Source: JAGOEY01 sp017997515
Lineage (GTDB): Bacteria; Pseudomonadota; Gammaproteobacteria; Burkholderiales; Burkholderiaceae_C
Direction of reading: 5' to 3'
Length of the DNA stretch: 64,000 bases
Assembly (NCBI GenBank): GCA_026314275.1
Contig: CP111109.1
Span: forward strand, 3,782,001-3,846,000
Shown here: positions 52,897-61,592 of the stretch, in pieces
Position numbering within the stretch: the stretch's first letter is position 1
Layout: each line of letters opens with the position of its first letter
Notes under the pieces: generated by a model
Seen by the model: the letters and a program-made list of their open reading frames with translations, nothing else
What the model was told of the DNA's origin: nothing
Databases searched by the model: none
Translations under genes and position numbers: made by a program

Positions 52897-53856
52897 TCAC
52901 GCCCCAAGGGCAGGTTTATGCCAAACGGTCAGGGCATACCACCCGCGTTCGTCGGTGATGACGCTGGTGTTTTGAAACCCACTGGCCTGCGCCAGGTGCG
53001 CAATGTCTGCCGATGTGTACTTTTGCGATTGCTCGGTGTGAATGGTTTCACCGGCATGAAACTCAAAGTCCTGTTGAAGTGTCTCGCAGTGAACGGACTG
53101 ATCGATGTGGCTGACCAGGAAACTGTAGGCGGCCTGCTTCAAAGGGCAATAACAGGCATAGTGACTGAAGTGCTCCAAGTTGAAGTTCATGCCCAGTTCA
53201 CGATTAAGGCGTGTCAACAGGTTCAAATTGAAGGCGGCTGTGACACCTTGTGAGTCGCTGTATGCCGCTTGAATGACCATGGGACTCTTGACCAAGTCGA
53301 GGCCCAACAGCAAGACATCTCCCCCGCGCAGTTGGGAGTGGATGCGCTTCAACAGACCAACGGCGGCAATTTCATCCAGGTTGCCCAGGTTGCTGCCCAG
53401 CAGCATGGCCACCTGGCGCCGCTCTGCGCAAGCCTCTGGCCAATGTTCAAAGTAGTCACCCAACACTGGTGCGATTGAAAAACCGGGCAAATGGGTGTCG
53501 AATCGCTGGCTCAATTCGGCCAGTGCATGGGCTGAAACATCCATGGGCCGGTAAATACAGTCCAAATCATTGGCATGGAGTACCTGGCACAGACTGAGCG
53601 TTTTCTCACCGTCGCCACTGCCCAGTTCAATCAAGTCCAGAGGTGTGTTGTCCGGGTCAATCCAGCGTGCCAGTTCACCAGCGCGCTCCCGCAGCAACTG
53701 ATGCTCCAAACCAGTCAGGTAGTACTCGGGTAGCGCCATGATGCGCTGGAACAGGCGCGAGCCTTCGTCGTCGTAAAACCAGGCGGACGATAGTTTCTTT
53801 TGAGAGGCACTGAGGCCCGACTGCACATGACTTGCGAGGATTTCTGATTCGTTCAT
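52897..53856 (-). CDS. egtD: L-histidine N(alpha)-methyltransferase (ergothioneine synthesis)
   Basis: A SAM enzyme that trimethylates histidine to hercynine. At 319 residues it has the family length. The N-terminal K-K-L-S-S-A-W-F-Y-D-D-E-G-S-R-L-F, L-P-E-Y-Y-L-T and the SAM-binding L-I-E-L-G-S-G-D-G-E-K-T are typical, as is Y-R-P-M-D-V-S. Its start overlaps the egtB stop (ATGA). It is the last gene of the nine-gene module; 17 bases after its stop lies the truncated IS91 copy B, so its 3' flank has been replaced. Confidence 0.95.
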   Translation of the reverse strand: MNESEILASHVQSGLSASQKKLSSAWFYDDEGSRLFQRIMALPEYYLTGLEHQLLRERAGELARWIDPDNTPLDLIELGSGDGEKTLSLCQVLHANDLDCIYRPMDVSAHALAELSQRFDTHLPGFSIAPVLGDYFEHWPEACAERRQVAMLLGSNLGNLDEIAAVGLLKRIHSQLRGGDVLLLGLDLVKSPMVIQAAYSDSQGVTAAFNLNLLTRLNRELGMNFNLEHFSHYACYCPLKQAAYSFLVSHIDQSVHCETLQQDFEFHAGETIHTEQSQKYTSADIAHLAQASGFQNTSVITDERGWYALTVWHKPALGA

Positions 53857-55085
53857 GACAACGCCTTGGTGATGGGATCGCGCGCAGGGCGCAGTCCGCT
53901 GTATTGCCAGCGAGTGTTGGCATGAAAGAAGTTGCGGTAGGTCAGACGAGCATGTCCGGGTGGCGTGGCGAAAGAGGCCCCGCGCAGCACCTGCTGATTG
54001 ACCATGAACTTGCCGTTGTACTCGCCCACGATGTCAGCACTGCGCTTAAATCCGGGGTACGGCTGATACGCACTTTGTGTCCATTCCCAACGCCGTCCCC
54101 AGTTGAAGTGCGGTGCACCGACTTCCCATTCGAACTCTGTGGGCAAACGCCAGCCTGCCCACTGGCAAAACGCGTGTGCTTCAAAATAACTCAGATGCGT
54201 GACTGGGGCTGTCGCTGGCAAGGGTTGTACACCGGTCAAAGTGAAATGCAACCACTGCGCTGAATCGTCCGGGGAGGGGTGCCAATACAAAGGCGCTTTT
54301 TGCGGCAGGCTCTGAACCCAGTCCCACCCGTCAGAGTGCCAGAACTCGTGCCGCTCATAGCCACCGCTTTGTATGAACGCCAGGTACTCGGCATTGGTGA
54401 CCAGCGCGCGCCTAAGTTGCGTTGCAGGCACCCACACTGGATGCTGCGGCGACTCGTTGTCGAACGCAAAACCCGGGCCGACATGGCCAATCTGGACCAT
54501 GGCGGCAGGGACATCCAACCAGTCATCCAGTGGCGGGCATGTGCCGTCGTGTTCGGCAGTCAGGTCGATGGCACTGACTCTTATGGGGTCGTAGTCGGGT
54601 GCCAGTGGGTTGTTGCCAAGGATGTACTTGATGTCCGTCAGCAGCAACTCCTGGTGCTGTTGCTCATGGTGCAAGCCCAGCTCAATAAGTGCGGCAACGT
54701 CAGGCATCAACTTTCTGCCCAGCAGCTCAAGCATCGCAGCATCCACATGGGCGCGGTAAGCCAACACCTCGGCCACCGTGGGCCGGCTCAGGTCACCACG
54801 CTGGTGCCGTGGCAGATGGCTGCCAGCACCTTTGTAGTAGCTGTTGAAGAGATATGCGTAGCGCGGATGGAAGACGCTGTAGGTTGGTTGATACCGTTGG
54901 AGGACCAAGGATTCAAAAAACCAACTGGTGTGCGCAAGATGCCATTTGGGCGGGCTGACCTCTGCGACCGGTTGCGGTACATGGTCCTCCGCTGCCAAGG
55001 GCGCACAAATGCGCTCGGACCGGCACCGCACGTCCCGGTATCGCTCACGCAGAATGTTTTCAGGTGACATGGTTGAGCTTCTCAT
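53853..55085 (-). CDS. egtB: Ergothioneine biosynthesis iron enzyme EgtB (hercynine oxygenase)
   Basis: A non-heme iron enzyme joining hercynine with a thiol (gamma-glutamylcysteine or cysteine) to the sulfoxide. The N-terminal DinB-like domain has P-K-W-H-L-A-H-T-S-W and the iron-site H-H-E-Q-Q-H-Q-E-L-L. The C-terminal FGE-sulfatase-like domain has T-N-A-E-Y, W-R-L-P-T-E-F-E-W-E and V-L-R-G-A-S-F-A-T. At 410 residues it is normal. The ATG overlaps the preceding stop. No EgtC or EgtE gene is present, so thiol choice and C-S lyase are open; many proteobacteria do without EgtC. Confidence 0.95.
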   Translation of the reverse strand: MRSSTMSPENILRERYRDVRCRSERICAPLAAEDHVPQPVAEVSPPKWHLAHTSWFFESLVLQRYQPTYSVFHPRYAYLFNSYYKGAGSHLPRHQRGDLSRPTVAEVLAYRAHVDAAMLELLGRKLMPDVAALIELGLHHEQQHQELLLTDIKYILGNNPLAPDYDPIRVSAIDLTAEHDGTCPPLDDWLDVPAAMVQIGHVGPGFAFDNESPQHPVWVPATQLRRALVTNAEYLAFIQSGGYERHEFWHSDGWDWVQSLPQKAPLYWHPSPDDSAQWLHFTLTGVQPLPATAPVTHLSYFEAHAFCQWAGWRLPTEFEWEVGAPHFNWGRRWEWTQSAYQPYPGFKRSADIVGEYNGKFMVNQQVLRGASFATPPGHARLTYRNFFHANTRWQYSGLRPARDPITKALS

Positions 55086-56488
55086 TCTCGTGCCAAAAGC
55101 GCTTTTCGACGATCAATGATGGTGGGTAGAAATTCGGTCACGGTTGGGTGTGCTGGCAAGGCCTCGCGCACGCTTTGCCAGGTGCCCCCGCAAGCCATGA
55201 CCAGGCTGATGCTGTGGATGATCTCGTCTGCCGCAATCCCCATCATGGTGGCCCCCAGAAACAGACCGGTGTCCTCGTCGATCAGCAGCTTGATCAGGCC
55301 ATGGGTTTCGCTTTCTTCTTTCGCGCGGCTGATGTCCTTCATCTGGTGCACCGCCTGCGAGATGCGACGCCCCTGCTCTACCAAACGCAGCGCATCGGCC
55401 TCGTACAAACCGACATGCGCCAACGGCGGGTCAGTGAACATGGCGTAGATGCTGTTGCGATCATCCGCGCTGCGCTGACCACCGGCCAGATTCGCCGCGA
55501 GTATCTCGTGGTCATGGTAGCTCGTGTGGGTAAACGCGCCGCGCTGATTGATGTCACCTAAGGCCCAAATGCCGGGAACTTCGGTTTCCAGGCGCGCATT
55601 GGTCTGGATGTAGCCACGCGGATTGGTCTTCAAGCCCACACTTTCCAGGCCAAGAGCGTCTGTATTGGGCGTCCGCCCTGTCGCAATAAGAAGATGGCTG
55701 CCTTCAATCAGGCGTCCATCGGTCAACTGCACACGGCTGTGACCTGGCAGGTCACCTGGCTGAACGCTTTCGACTTTCGCCCCTGTGATCACCTCGATGC
55801 CCTCCGACAAGAGTAAATCGGTAATAGCGGCCGAAACGTCGAGGTCTTCCCGTGATGTCAGCCGTGGGTTGTTTTCAATGACGCTTACCTCTGCGCCCAG
55901 GCGACGGAAGATTTGTGCCATCTCCAGGCTGATGTACCCGCCACCGATGATCACCAGTTTCTTCGGCAACTCATCCAGCGCCAACAAACCCTCACTGTCT
56001 AACGCTGGCACCGTGCTCAGACCCGGGATCGGTGGCATGAAAGAACGCGTGCCGGTGTTCAAGACCACTTGCGGTGCGCGAAGGGTGTGCTCGCCCGCTT
56101 GAACAATGAAGTCCGCGCCATCACGACCGGCCAGCTGACCATGCGCGTAGTGAATGGTCAAGCCGGGCAGCGCGCCAAGCCAGCCCTCCAGCCCAGTGCG
56201 TGCATCCGTGATGCGTTTGCGCATGCGCGCCATGGCCACACCAAAGTTCACCGTGACAGGGCCCACATCCACGCCGAACTCGGCAGCGCGGCGTGCCATG
56301 TAGGCGACCCGTGCGGACTTGCGCAGGGTTTTGGTGGGCGTGCAACCCCGGTTGACACAGGTGCCGCCCAGTTGGCGCGCTTCTATCAAGGCCACCTTTT
56401 TGCCGGCATGGGCCAGCTTGGCCGCCAAAAAGGGGCCAGCTTGCCCCGCCCCGATGACGATCAGGTCAAATGACGCTTGTCCCATCAT
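55082..56488 (-). CDS. FAD-dependent pyridine nucleotide-disulfide oxidoreductase
   Basis: A 468-residue flavoprotein of the glutathione/dihydrolipoamide/mercuric reductase family. The FAD motif V-I-G-A-G-Q-A-G is at the N-terminus, the redox disulfide is G-G-T-C-V-N-R-G-C-T-P-T-K, the NAD(P) motif is V-I-I-G-G-G-Y-I-S-L-E-M-A, and the C-terminal dimer domain has L-P-A-H-P-T-V-T-E-F. It lacks the N-terminal metal-binding domain and C-terminal Cys pair of MerA. Within this operon it may reduce the redoxins that serve MsrA/MsrB; this is inference. The ATG at 56488 overlaps the DUF427 stop. Confidence 0.9.
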   Translation of the reverse strand: MMGQASFDLIVIGAGQAGPFLAAKLAHAGKKVALIEARQLGGTCVNRGCTPTKTLRKSARVAYMARRAAEFGVDVGPVTVNFGVAMARMRKRITDARTGLEGWLGALPGLTIHYAHGQLAGRDGADFIVQAGEHTLRAPQVVLNTGTRSFMPPIPGLSTVPALDSEGLLALDELPKKLVIIGGGYISLEMAQIFRRLGAEVSVIENNPRLTSREDLDVSAAITDLLLSEGIEVITGAKVESVQPGDLPGHSRVQLTDGRLIEGSHLLIATGRTPNTDALGLESVGLKTNPRGYIQTNARLETEVPGIWALGDINQRGAFTHTSYHDHEILAANLAGGQRSADDRNSIYAMFTDPPLAHVGLYEADALRLVEQGRRISQAVHQMKDISRAKEESETHGLIKLLIDEDTGLFLGATMMGIAADEIIHSISLVMACGGTWQSVREALPAHPTVTEFLPTIIDRRKALLARE

Positions 56489-56766
56489 TCGCTCACCTTG
56501 ACGCCACGCCAAAACGCGACACGATCTGTAACGGCTTCAGCGCCAGGCAGTGGCGTGGGGTAAGTCCAGGCCGCGTCCCGGTTGACGTTGCCGTCAACGT
56601 CGATGACAAAGTAGCTTGCCCGGCCTTTCCACGGACAGGTGGTGTGGGTCGAGCTGTCCTTGAAGTAGTCGCGGTGGATTGAACTCAGGGGAAAGTAGGC
56701 GTTGCCTTCGACTTCCACGATGTCATTGCTCTCGGCGATGACTTTGCCGTTCCAGGTGGCTTTCAT
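56485..56766 (-). CDS. DUF427 domain protein
   Basis: A 93-residue single-domain protein. Typical DUF427 features: A-T-W-N-G-K-V-I-A-E-S, G-N-A-Y-F-P-L-S, T-C-P-W-K-G-R-A-S-Y-F and a C-terminal A-W-T-Y-P...A-F-W. The biochemical role is unknown. Its stop overlaps the oxidoreductase start (ATGA), so it is a full member of the operon and not a passenger. One Cys only. Confidence 0.9.
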   Translation of the reverse strand: MKATWNGKVIAESNDIVEVEGNAYFPLSSIHRDYFKDSSTHTTCPWKGRASYFVIDVDGNVNRDAAWTYPTPLPGAEAVTDRVAFWRGVKVSE

Positions 56767-56806
56767 ATTAGCGGTTCTCTTCGTTGATTGAATTCAAAGG
56801 GTGGGA

Positions 56807-57778
56807 TTAGCTCTTCACGAGCGCGACAGCATTCATGCAATAGCGCAGCCCGCTGGGGGCGGGTCCATCGGGAAAGACATGGCCCAGATGCGCATCGCAC
56901 ACGTTGCAGGTGGTCTCAACCCTTCGCATGCCATGGCTCGCATCCTGGTGATAAGCAACAAGACCCGGTGCCAGGGCTTGGGTGAAACTTGGCCACCCGC
57001 TCTTGCTGTCGAACTTTGTCGAGGCATCAAAGAGTTCGGTGCCGCAGCAAACGCAGCCATAGCGACCGGGCTCAAACAGCGCGCACATGGCCGAACTGTG
57101 CGCCCGCTCGGTGCCCTTTTGACGTGCCACACGGTATTGCTCATCGCTCAGACGCTCGCGCCACTCTGCTTCACTGAGCTCCAGCCGCTGCGGCGGTGCT
57201 GGGTTGCCTTTGCTGGTCAACTCAAGCACACCGCGCCAGGTCAAAGTGCCTGCGTCAGCCGCGGGCTCTGGTGTTGCCGCTTCAGCGCGCTTCAGAAATG
57301 CAATCAGCTTGTCCGCATCAAGCCGGAAATGGTTGTAGATTACTTGCCCATCGGGATCAATCAAGATGAACCAAGGGGTGCCGCCGCTGCGGTAGCGCTG
57401 CATCAAGACCGAGCTGTCACCCTCGTGCCCAGCGCCACTGTCATAGCCAAAAGGGATGGGCAGGGCGTACTTGACCTGATCTTCAAGGATGTGCTCGTAG
57501 CGGTTGTCGTCAAAGTCCTCAAACACGGTCTGCACGGCAGCAAAGCTGACAAGGCGGTTGCCTCGAAATGCTTCAAACAGTTTGATCAGTGCTGGAAATC
57601 CGGTCAGGTGGCAACCAGGGCAAGCATGTTGATAACAAAAGATCAACTTGAAACGGCCCGGCATGTTGTCCAAACCGTAGCCTGGCATAACTTGCCCCGT
57701 GGGGTCGATCCACCGGGTCACACCAAGCTCGGGTGCGGCCTGGTCTTGAATGCCTGCGCTGTTGTGGGTGTCGTTCAT
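56807..57778 (-). CDS. Fusion of thioredoxin-like redoxin and methionine sulfoxide reductase B
   Basis: A 323-residue two-domain protein. Residues ~15-170 form an AhpC/TlpA-like redoxin with the dithiol C-P-G-C (in Y-Q-H-A-C-P-G-C-H) and the G-T-P-W-F-I-L-I-D-P cis-proline region. Residues ~195-322 are a complete MsrB: L-S-E-A-E-W-R-E-R-L, zinc cysteines C-V-C-C-G and C-N-V-C-D, K-F-D-S-K-S-G-W-P-S-F, and catalytic R-Y-C-M-N. The redoxin half is a paralogue of the separate protein at 59287. The fusion suggests the redoxin recycles the MsrB active site. AAGGGA lies upstream of the ATG. Confidence 0.93.
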   Translation of the reverse strand: MNDTHNSAGIQDQAAPELGVTRWIDPTGQVMPGYGLDNMPGRFKLIFCYQHACPGCHLTGFPALIKLFEAFRGNRLVSFAAVQTVFEDFDDNRYEHILEDQVKYALPIPFGYDSGAGHEGDSSVLMQRYRSGGTPWFILIDPDGQVIYNHFRLDADKLIAFLKRAEAATPEPAADAGTLTWRGVLELTSKGNPAPPQRLELSEAEWRERLSDEQYRVARQKGTERAHSSAMCALFEPGRYGCVCCGTELFDASTKFDSKSGWPSFTQALAPGLVAYHQDASHGMRRVETTCNVCDAHLGHVFPDGPAPSGLRYCMNAVALVKS

Positions 57779-57793
57779 GTCATTTATCCCTTC

Positions 57794-59290
57794 CTAGGTT
57801 CCGCAAAATGTTTTGTAGCAAGCTGTCTGCTCAGCAGGGGCTGGCCTCGAAAACGCTTGGTCTTCTTCTCGTTCGTCAAAGGGGTGCTGAAGCACCGCCA
57901 ACAATCGCTCGAAAGGTGCAAAGTCAGCCTCATCCACTGCAGCAGCAAGCGCTGCTTCGACCTGATGGTTGCGCGCGATGTAGAGGGGGTTCACCGCGCG
58001 CAGTTTGGCCACAGTATCTTCGCGGGCACCCGTGCGTTGGCGCCAGCGTTCCAGCCAAGCGGTGAGCTGTGGTTGCGCTTGCCCAAACAACGCCTGAAGT
58101 GGGGCGTCGTCACCCGTTGCGGCATCCATCAATCGGCGAAACCCCAGGGTGTAGTCAATCCGGTGGGTTTGCAGCAGTTGAAGGTAGTCATTTCCCAGCA
58201 TCGAATCCTCTGGCGTTTGGTCGGGCAAAGCCAGTTTGGCGTGCAGAACTCGCTGCCAATGCTGCTCGAAACGGTCAGCGAACCCGTTGACGACGTCTGC
58301 CGCCAACTCACCAGCGCGAGCCTCATCGTCGTCAATCAAGGGCAACAGGGCTTGCGCAAGCCGGGCGATGTTCCACTGCGCGATGGGGGGTTGATTGCCA
58401 AAGGCATAACGTGCATGGCGGTCGATAGAACTGAACACGGCTTTTGGGTCAAGGTGCTCGATGAACGCGCAAGGGCCATAGTCGATGGTCTCGCCAGAAA
58501 TGGTCATGTTGTCGGTATTCATCACCCCATGGACAAAGCCAACGCCCATCCAGCGGGCGACCAGCAAGGCTTGGCGTTCTGCCACGGCCTTGAGCAGGCC
58601 AAGGTAGCGGTCAGGCGCGCCAACCAGTGAAAGGTCGTGACGGGCAATCGCATAGTCTGCCAAGCGCCGCAATGTGGCAGTGTCTCCGCGAGAGGCAAAA
58701 AATTCGAAAGTACCTATGCGCAGATGACTCGCTGCAACGCGTGTCAGCACAGCACCGGGCAATTCACGCTCGCGTTGAACGCTTTCGCCAGTGGACACCA
58801 CGGCCAAGCCTCTCGTGGTTGGAATGCCCAGCGCATGCATGGCTTCCCCCATCAGGTATTCACGCAGCACGGGGCCTAGCGTGGCCAGACCATCGCCGCT
58901 GCGCGAAAACGGCGTGCGACCAGAGCCCTTGAGCGCGATGTCACGGCGCTGGCCATTCTGATCAATGCGTTCGCCCAGCAGCACGGCACGACCATCCCCC
59001 AGTTGAGGCGAAAAATGCCCAAACTGATGTCCGGCATAGGCCTGCGCCAGCGGTTGCGCCGTCGGCGGAACCACATTGCCCGAAAAGGCACCCAATGCCT
59101 CCTCCGCACTGAACAGCGCAGGTGTAAGACCCAGTTCAAGCGCCAAGGCTTGGTTGAGTTTGATCAGTCTGGCGTTGGGGGAGCCAGCCGGTTGCCACGG
59201 AACGTAGCAACCTTCCAGTTCGCGTGCATAGCTGTTATCAAGCTGCAGTTGCAGCGTGGCGTTGTTCATGGTGTCGCTCGCCGTCATCAT
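57794..59290 (-). CDS. selO: Protein adenylyltransferase SelO
   Basis: A pseudokinase-fold enzyme that AMPylates Ser/Thr/Tyr of redox proteins. At 498 residues it is of normal length. Characteristic blocks: Y-A-G-H-Q-F-G-H-F-S-P-Q-L-G-D-G-R-A, L-K-G-S-G-R-T-P-F-S-R-S-G-D-G, H-G-V-M-N-T-D-N-M and D-Y-G-P-C-A-F. The C-terminus C-x4-C-G-T has Cys at the third-last position, where eukaryotic SelO carries selenocysteine. Its ATG overlaps the stop of the upstream redoxin gene. Confidence 0.95.
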   Translation of the reverse strand: MMTASDTMNNATLQLQLDNSYARELEGCYVPWQPAGSPNARLIKLNQALALELGLTPALFSAEEALGAFSGNVVPPTAQPLAQAYAGHQFGHFSPQLGDGRAVLLGERIDQNGQRRDIALKGSGRTPFSRSGDGLATLGPVLREYLMGEAMHALGIPTTRGLAVVSTGESVQRERELPGAVLTRVAASHLRIGTFEFFASRGDTATLRRLADYAIARHDLSLVGAPDRYLGLLKAVAERQALLVARWMGVGFVHGVMNTDNMTISGETIDYGPCAFIEHLDPKAVFSSIDRHARYAFGNQPPIAQWNIARLAQALLPLIDDDEARAGELAADVVNGFADRFEQHWQRVLHAKLALPDQTPEDSMLGNDYLQLLQTHRIDYTLGFRRLMDAATGDDAPLQALFGQAQPQLTAWLERWRQRTGAREDTVAKLRAVNPLYIARNHQVEAALAAAVDEADFAPFERLLAVLQHPFDEREEDQAFSRPAPAEQTACYKTFCGT

Positions 59291-59781
59291 GCGGCCAGGG
59301 GCAAATCGTCAATGCCACCAAAAGCAGAAATCAAGCGATCCGCATCCAGATGAAAATCACTGTGCAGCACCTCGCCCATGGGGTCGATGACGATGAACCA
59401 AGGTGTGCCACGGGTGCTGTAGTCGGCCATCAAACTGGGGTAGCGGGCTTCACCCGCCACTTCGTGCCCAAAGGGAATGGGCAAGGCATACCGCAACTGT
59501 ATTTCGCGCAGGCGCTCAAAGGTGTTGGCGGTCTCGCCTTCAAACACCGTCTGCACAGCGGCGAAGCCAAAGCCCTTGCCAGCTAAACCTTTCACCAGAG
59601 CCTTCAGGGTGGGAAACCCATGGCTATGGCACCCAGGGCACCAGGACTGAAAACAGTAGATCACTTTGAAGCCGCCGCCCAGGTCAGAAAGCTTCAGCGG
59701 AGCGATGGATTGCCCCTCGGCATCGATCCATTGAGAAACACGCAGCTCTGGTGCCACACCAGTTATCACATTCCGGTTCAT
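59287..59781 (-). CDS. Thioredoxin-like redoxin with CPGC motif
   Basis: A 164-residue AhpC/TSA/TlpA-type protein. The dithiol C-P-G-C lies in C-F-Q-S-W-C-P-G-C-H-S-H-G-F-P, and the cis-proline segment is G-T-P-W-F-I-V-I-D-P. No signal peptide is seen, so it is cytosolic. It is clearly paralogous to the N-terminal half of the redoxin-MsrB fusion, including F-A-A-V-Q-T-V-F-E and Y-A-L-P-I-P-F-G. The start is the ATG at 59781 with GGAG six bases upstream. Likely electron donor for MsrA or other partners of the module (inferred). Confidence 0.9.
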   Translation of the reverse strand: MNRNVITGVAPELRVSQWIDAEGQSIAPLKLSDLGGGFKVIYCFQSWCPGCHSHGFPTLKALVKGLAGKGFGFAAVQTVFEGETANTFERLREIQLRYALPIPFGHEVAGEARYPSLMADYSTRGTPWFIVIDPMGEVLHSDFHLDADRLISAFGGIDDLPLAA

Positions 59782-59863
59782 CAAAATCTCCAGTTGTAAT
59801 GGCCAGTTAGTCAAAAATCAATCCAGCTCGAACAAGGTCGAGCACCTGCTCTCCCCTCAAAGG

Positions 59864-60367
59864 CTAGGCGCGACTAGGCAGCTTCCAGTTGGGTCGCACA
59901 AAATGGCAGGTGTATCCATTGGGGCGGCGCTGCAGGTAGTCCTGGTGCTCGGCCTCAGCTTCCCAAAATGGGCCTGCGGCTTCCACTTCAGTAACCACCT
60001 TGCCCGGCCACAAGCCTGAGGCATCCACATCGGCAATGGTGTCCAGCGCCACACGTTGCTGTTCTGGTGAGGTGAAATAGATGGCCGACCGGTAGGAAGC
60101 GCCCCGGTCATTGCCTTGTCGTAAGGGTGTGCTCGGATCATGAATCTGGAAGAAGAACGCCAGCAGATCGCGGAAGCTGAGCTTTAGCGGGTCAAAGACA
60201 ACCTCCAAGGCCTCAGCATGGTTGCCGTGATTTCGGTAGGTGGCGTTGGGAACATCGCCGCCGCTGTAGCCTGCACGGGTGCTGATGACCCCGGGCAACT
60301 TTCTCACCAACTCCTGCATGCCCCAAAAGCAGCCGCCGGCCAGGATGGCCGTTTCATGTTGAGTCAT
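59864..60367 (-). CDS. msrA: Peptide-methionine (S)-S-oxide reductase
   Basis: It reduces the S-epimer of methionine sulfoxide. The catalytic G-G-C-F-W-G is at residue ~11; G-Y-S-G-G, Y-R-N-H-G-N-H-A-E-A-L-E-V and F-F-Q-I-H-D-P are typical. The ATG at 60367 with AAGGAA upstream gives 167 residues; an ATG-like extension to 60406 is not needed. It is the first enzyme gene of the module and stands 180 bases from the AraC gene. Confidence 0.95.
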   Translation of the reverse strand: MTQHETAILAGGCFWGMQELVRKLPGVISTRAGYSGGDVPNATYRNHGNHAEALEVVFDPLKLSFRDLLAFFFQIHDPSTPLRQGNDRGASYRSAIYFTSPEQQRVALDTIADVDASGLWPGKVVTEVEAAGPFWEAEAEHQDYLQRRPNGYTCHFVRPNWKLPSRA

Positions 60368-60548
60368 TTGATGATTCCTTTCGCTCCCGTCAACAAAAGT
60401 GTTCACCGTGCGCGGGGCATCGCTGCGGCAACCCAGTAGAGATGGGCATCAGCAAGGTGTTTTAAACCCAAACCGGGTTTTTCACTTGATGCTGATCGTC
60501 CGTATTCAGATGCCGATCTCACAAAGCCCGAGCGAATAAGCAGTCAAA

Positions 60549-61388
60549 TCAACCCAAATTTTGTTGCAATCGCTGCCATTCGCTTGGTGAAAAACCAACA
60601 TGTCTGATGAAAACACGTGAAAACGCCGCCGCGCTTTGATACCCAACAGCGGATGCCACAACCTTCACCGGCTTGCCCTGGATCAGCAAATCGCGCGCAG
60701 CGGTCATGCGCCACTCAGTCAAATAGGTCAGTGGTGGCATGCCCATGACCTGCGTAAAACGTTGCGCAAAAGCAGAGCGAGAAAGGCTGGCAAGTGCTGC
60801 CATGCTGTCCAACGTCCAGTCGCGCTCCGGTGCTTCATGAAGGGCTTCAAGCGTAAGTCGCAACTTGGGATCAGACATCGTGTTGAGCAAACCACCGCAC
60901 AGCGTCTTTGTCTCAAACAAGTGCCGGATGACCATCACCAAAGCCGTCTGCAGCAATCGGTCAATGGCCGCCATGTACCCATAGGCACGCCTGTCGGCCT
61001 CCTCGAACAACCAGTCGACAACGTTGCGCAACCGAGGGGCGAGGTGCAGATCTATAACTGAGCAGTCTGGCAAGAGGGCCGCTAAGGGCATGCCAAAGTC
61101 GCTGAGCGTGGCGCACATCCACTCGGTTTCTGGGATGTTGATGCCGTTGACTTGAACGGCATCTTTCCTCGGAATAAGAACCAAGCTTGGGGCCTTGATC
61201 TCGATGGGCTTCATGCCATCTTGGCGCGCATAAATCGTGCCACGGCTCAGCAGGTGCAAGCTGCCTATGCCCGGCTGCTGCTGGAACAGAGATGTGTCAC
61301 AGAATTCCCCGGCATCGAACAATCTGGCCTTTGGCGCAAATCTCAACAACAGAGGAAGTGGGTCAAAAGTTTCGGTTGATGTGTGCAT
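60549..61388 (-). CDS. AraC-family transcriptional regulator (cupin sensor)
   Basis: A 279-residue regulator. The N-terminal cupin-type ligand domain contains L-L-S-R-G-T-I-Y-A-R and I-E-I-K-A-P-S-L-V-L-I-P-R. The C-terminal double helix-turn-helix has A-A-L-A-S-L-S-R-S-A-F-A-Q-R-F and V-A-S-A-V-G-Y-Q-S-A-A-A-F-S-R-V-F. The group is often next to oxidoreductase genes. It is upstream of msrA on the same strand with a 181-base gap that must contain its target promoter. Likely controls the module; the signal is unknown. It has a few cysteines (C30, C92, C109 region) that could sense oxidants. Confidence 0.9.
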   Translation of the reverse strand: MHTSTETFDPLPLLLRFAPKARLFDAGEFCDTSLFQQQPGIGSLHLLSRGTIYARQDGMKPIEIKAPSLVLIPRKDAVQVNGINIPETEWMCATLSDFGMPLAALLPDCSVIDLHLAPRLRNVVDWLFEEADRRAYGYMAAIDRLLQTALVMVIRHLFETKTLCGGLLNTMSDPKLRLTLEALHEAPERDWTLDSMAALASLSRSAFAQRFTQVMGMPPLTYLTEWRMTAARDLLIQGKPVKVVASAVGYQSAAAFSRVFIRHVGFSPSEWQRLQQNLG

Positions 61389-61592
61389 GCTGAAGGTCTG
61401 ACTGGGCGCGCGATTGTACGGTTGTCAGCATAGAAAAATACCAGCCAATGTTTGTCTAAAACAAAGCTAACTCTGTGCATGATCCTTGGGAATAATTGCC
61501 TTTTCAGGTATATTGTCTCGCTGCTTGATTTTTGGACCTTGGGCATTCTGCAGGGGAATTCAATTACTGAAGACTCCTAGTGAATATCGGAA
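61389..61592. other. AT-rich promoter region of the AraC gene, next to IS91 copy C
   Basis: 204 bases, visibly AT-richer than the surroundings. Contains likely promoter elements for araC; no gene is seen. The IS91 end begins at 61593. Confidence 0.5.

Noticed and set aside
55082..56488. Mercuric reductase call
   Set aside because: No N-terminal metal-binding domain, no C-terminal vicinal cysteines, and no mer genes nearby; the general disulfide oxidoreductase call is safer.
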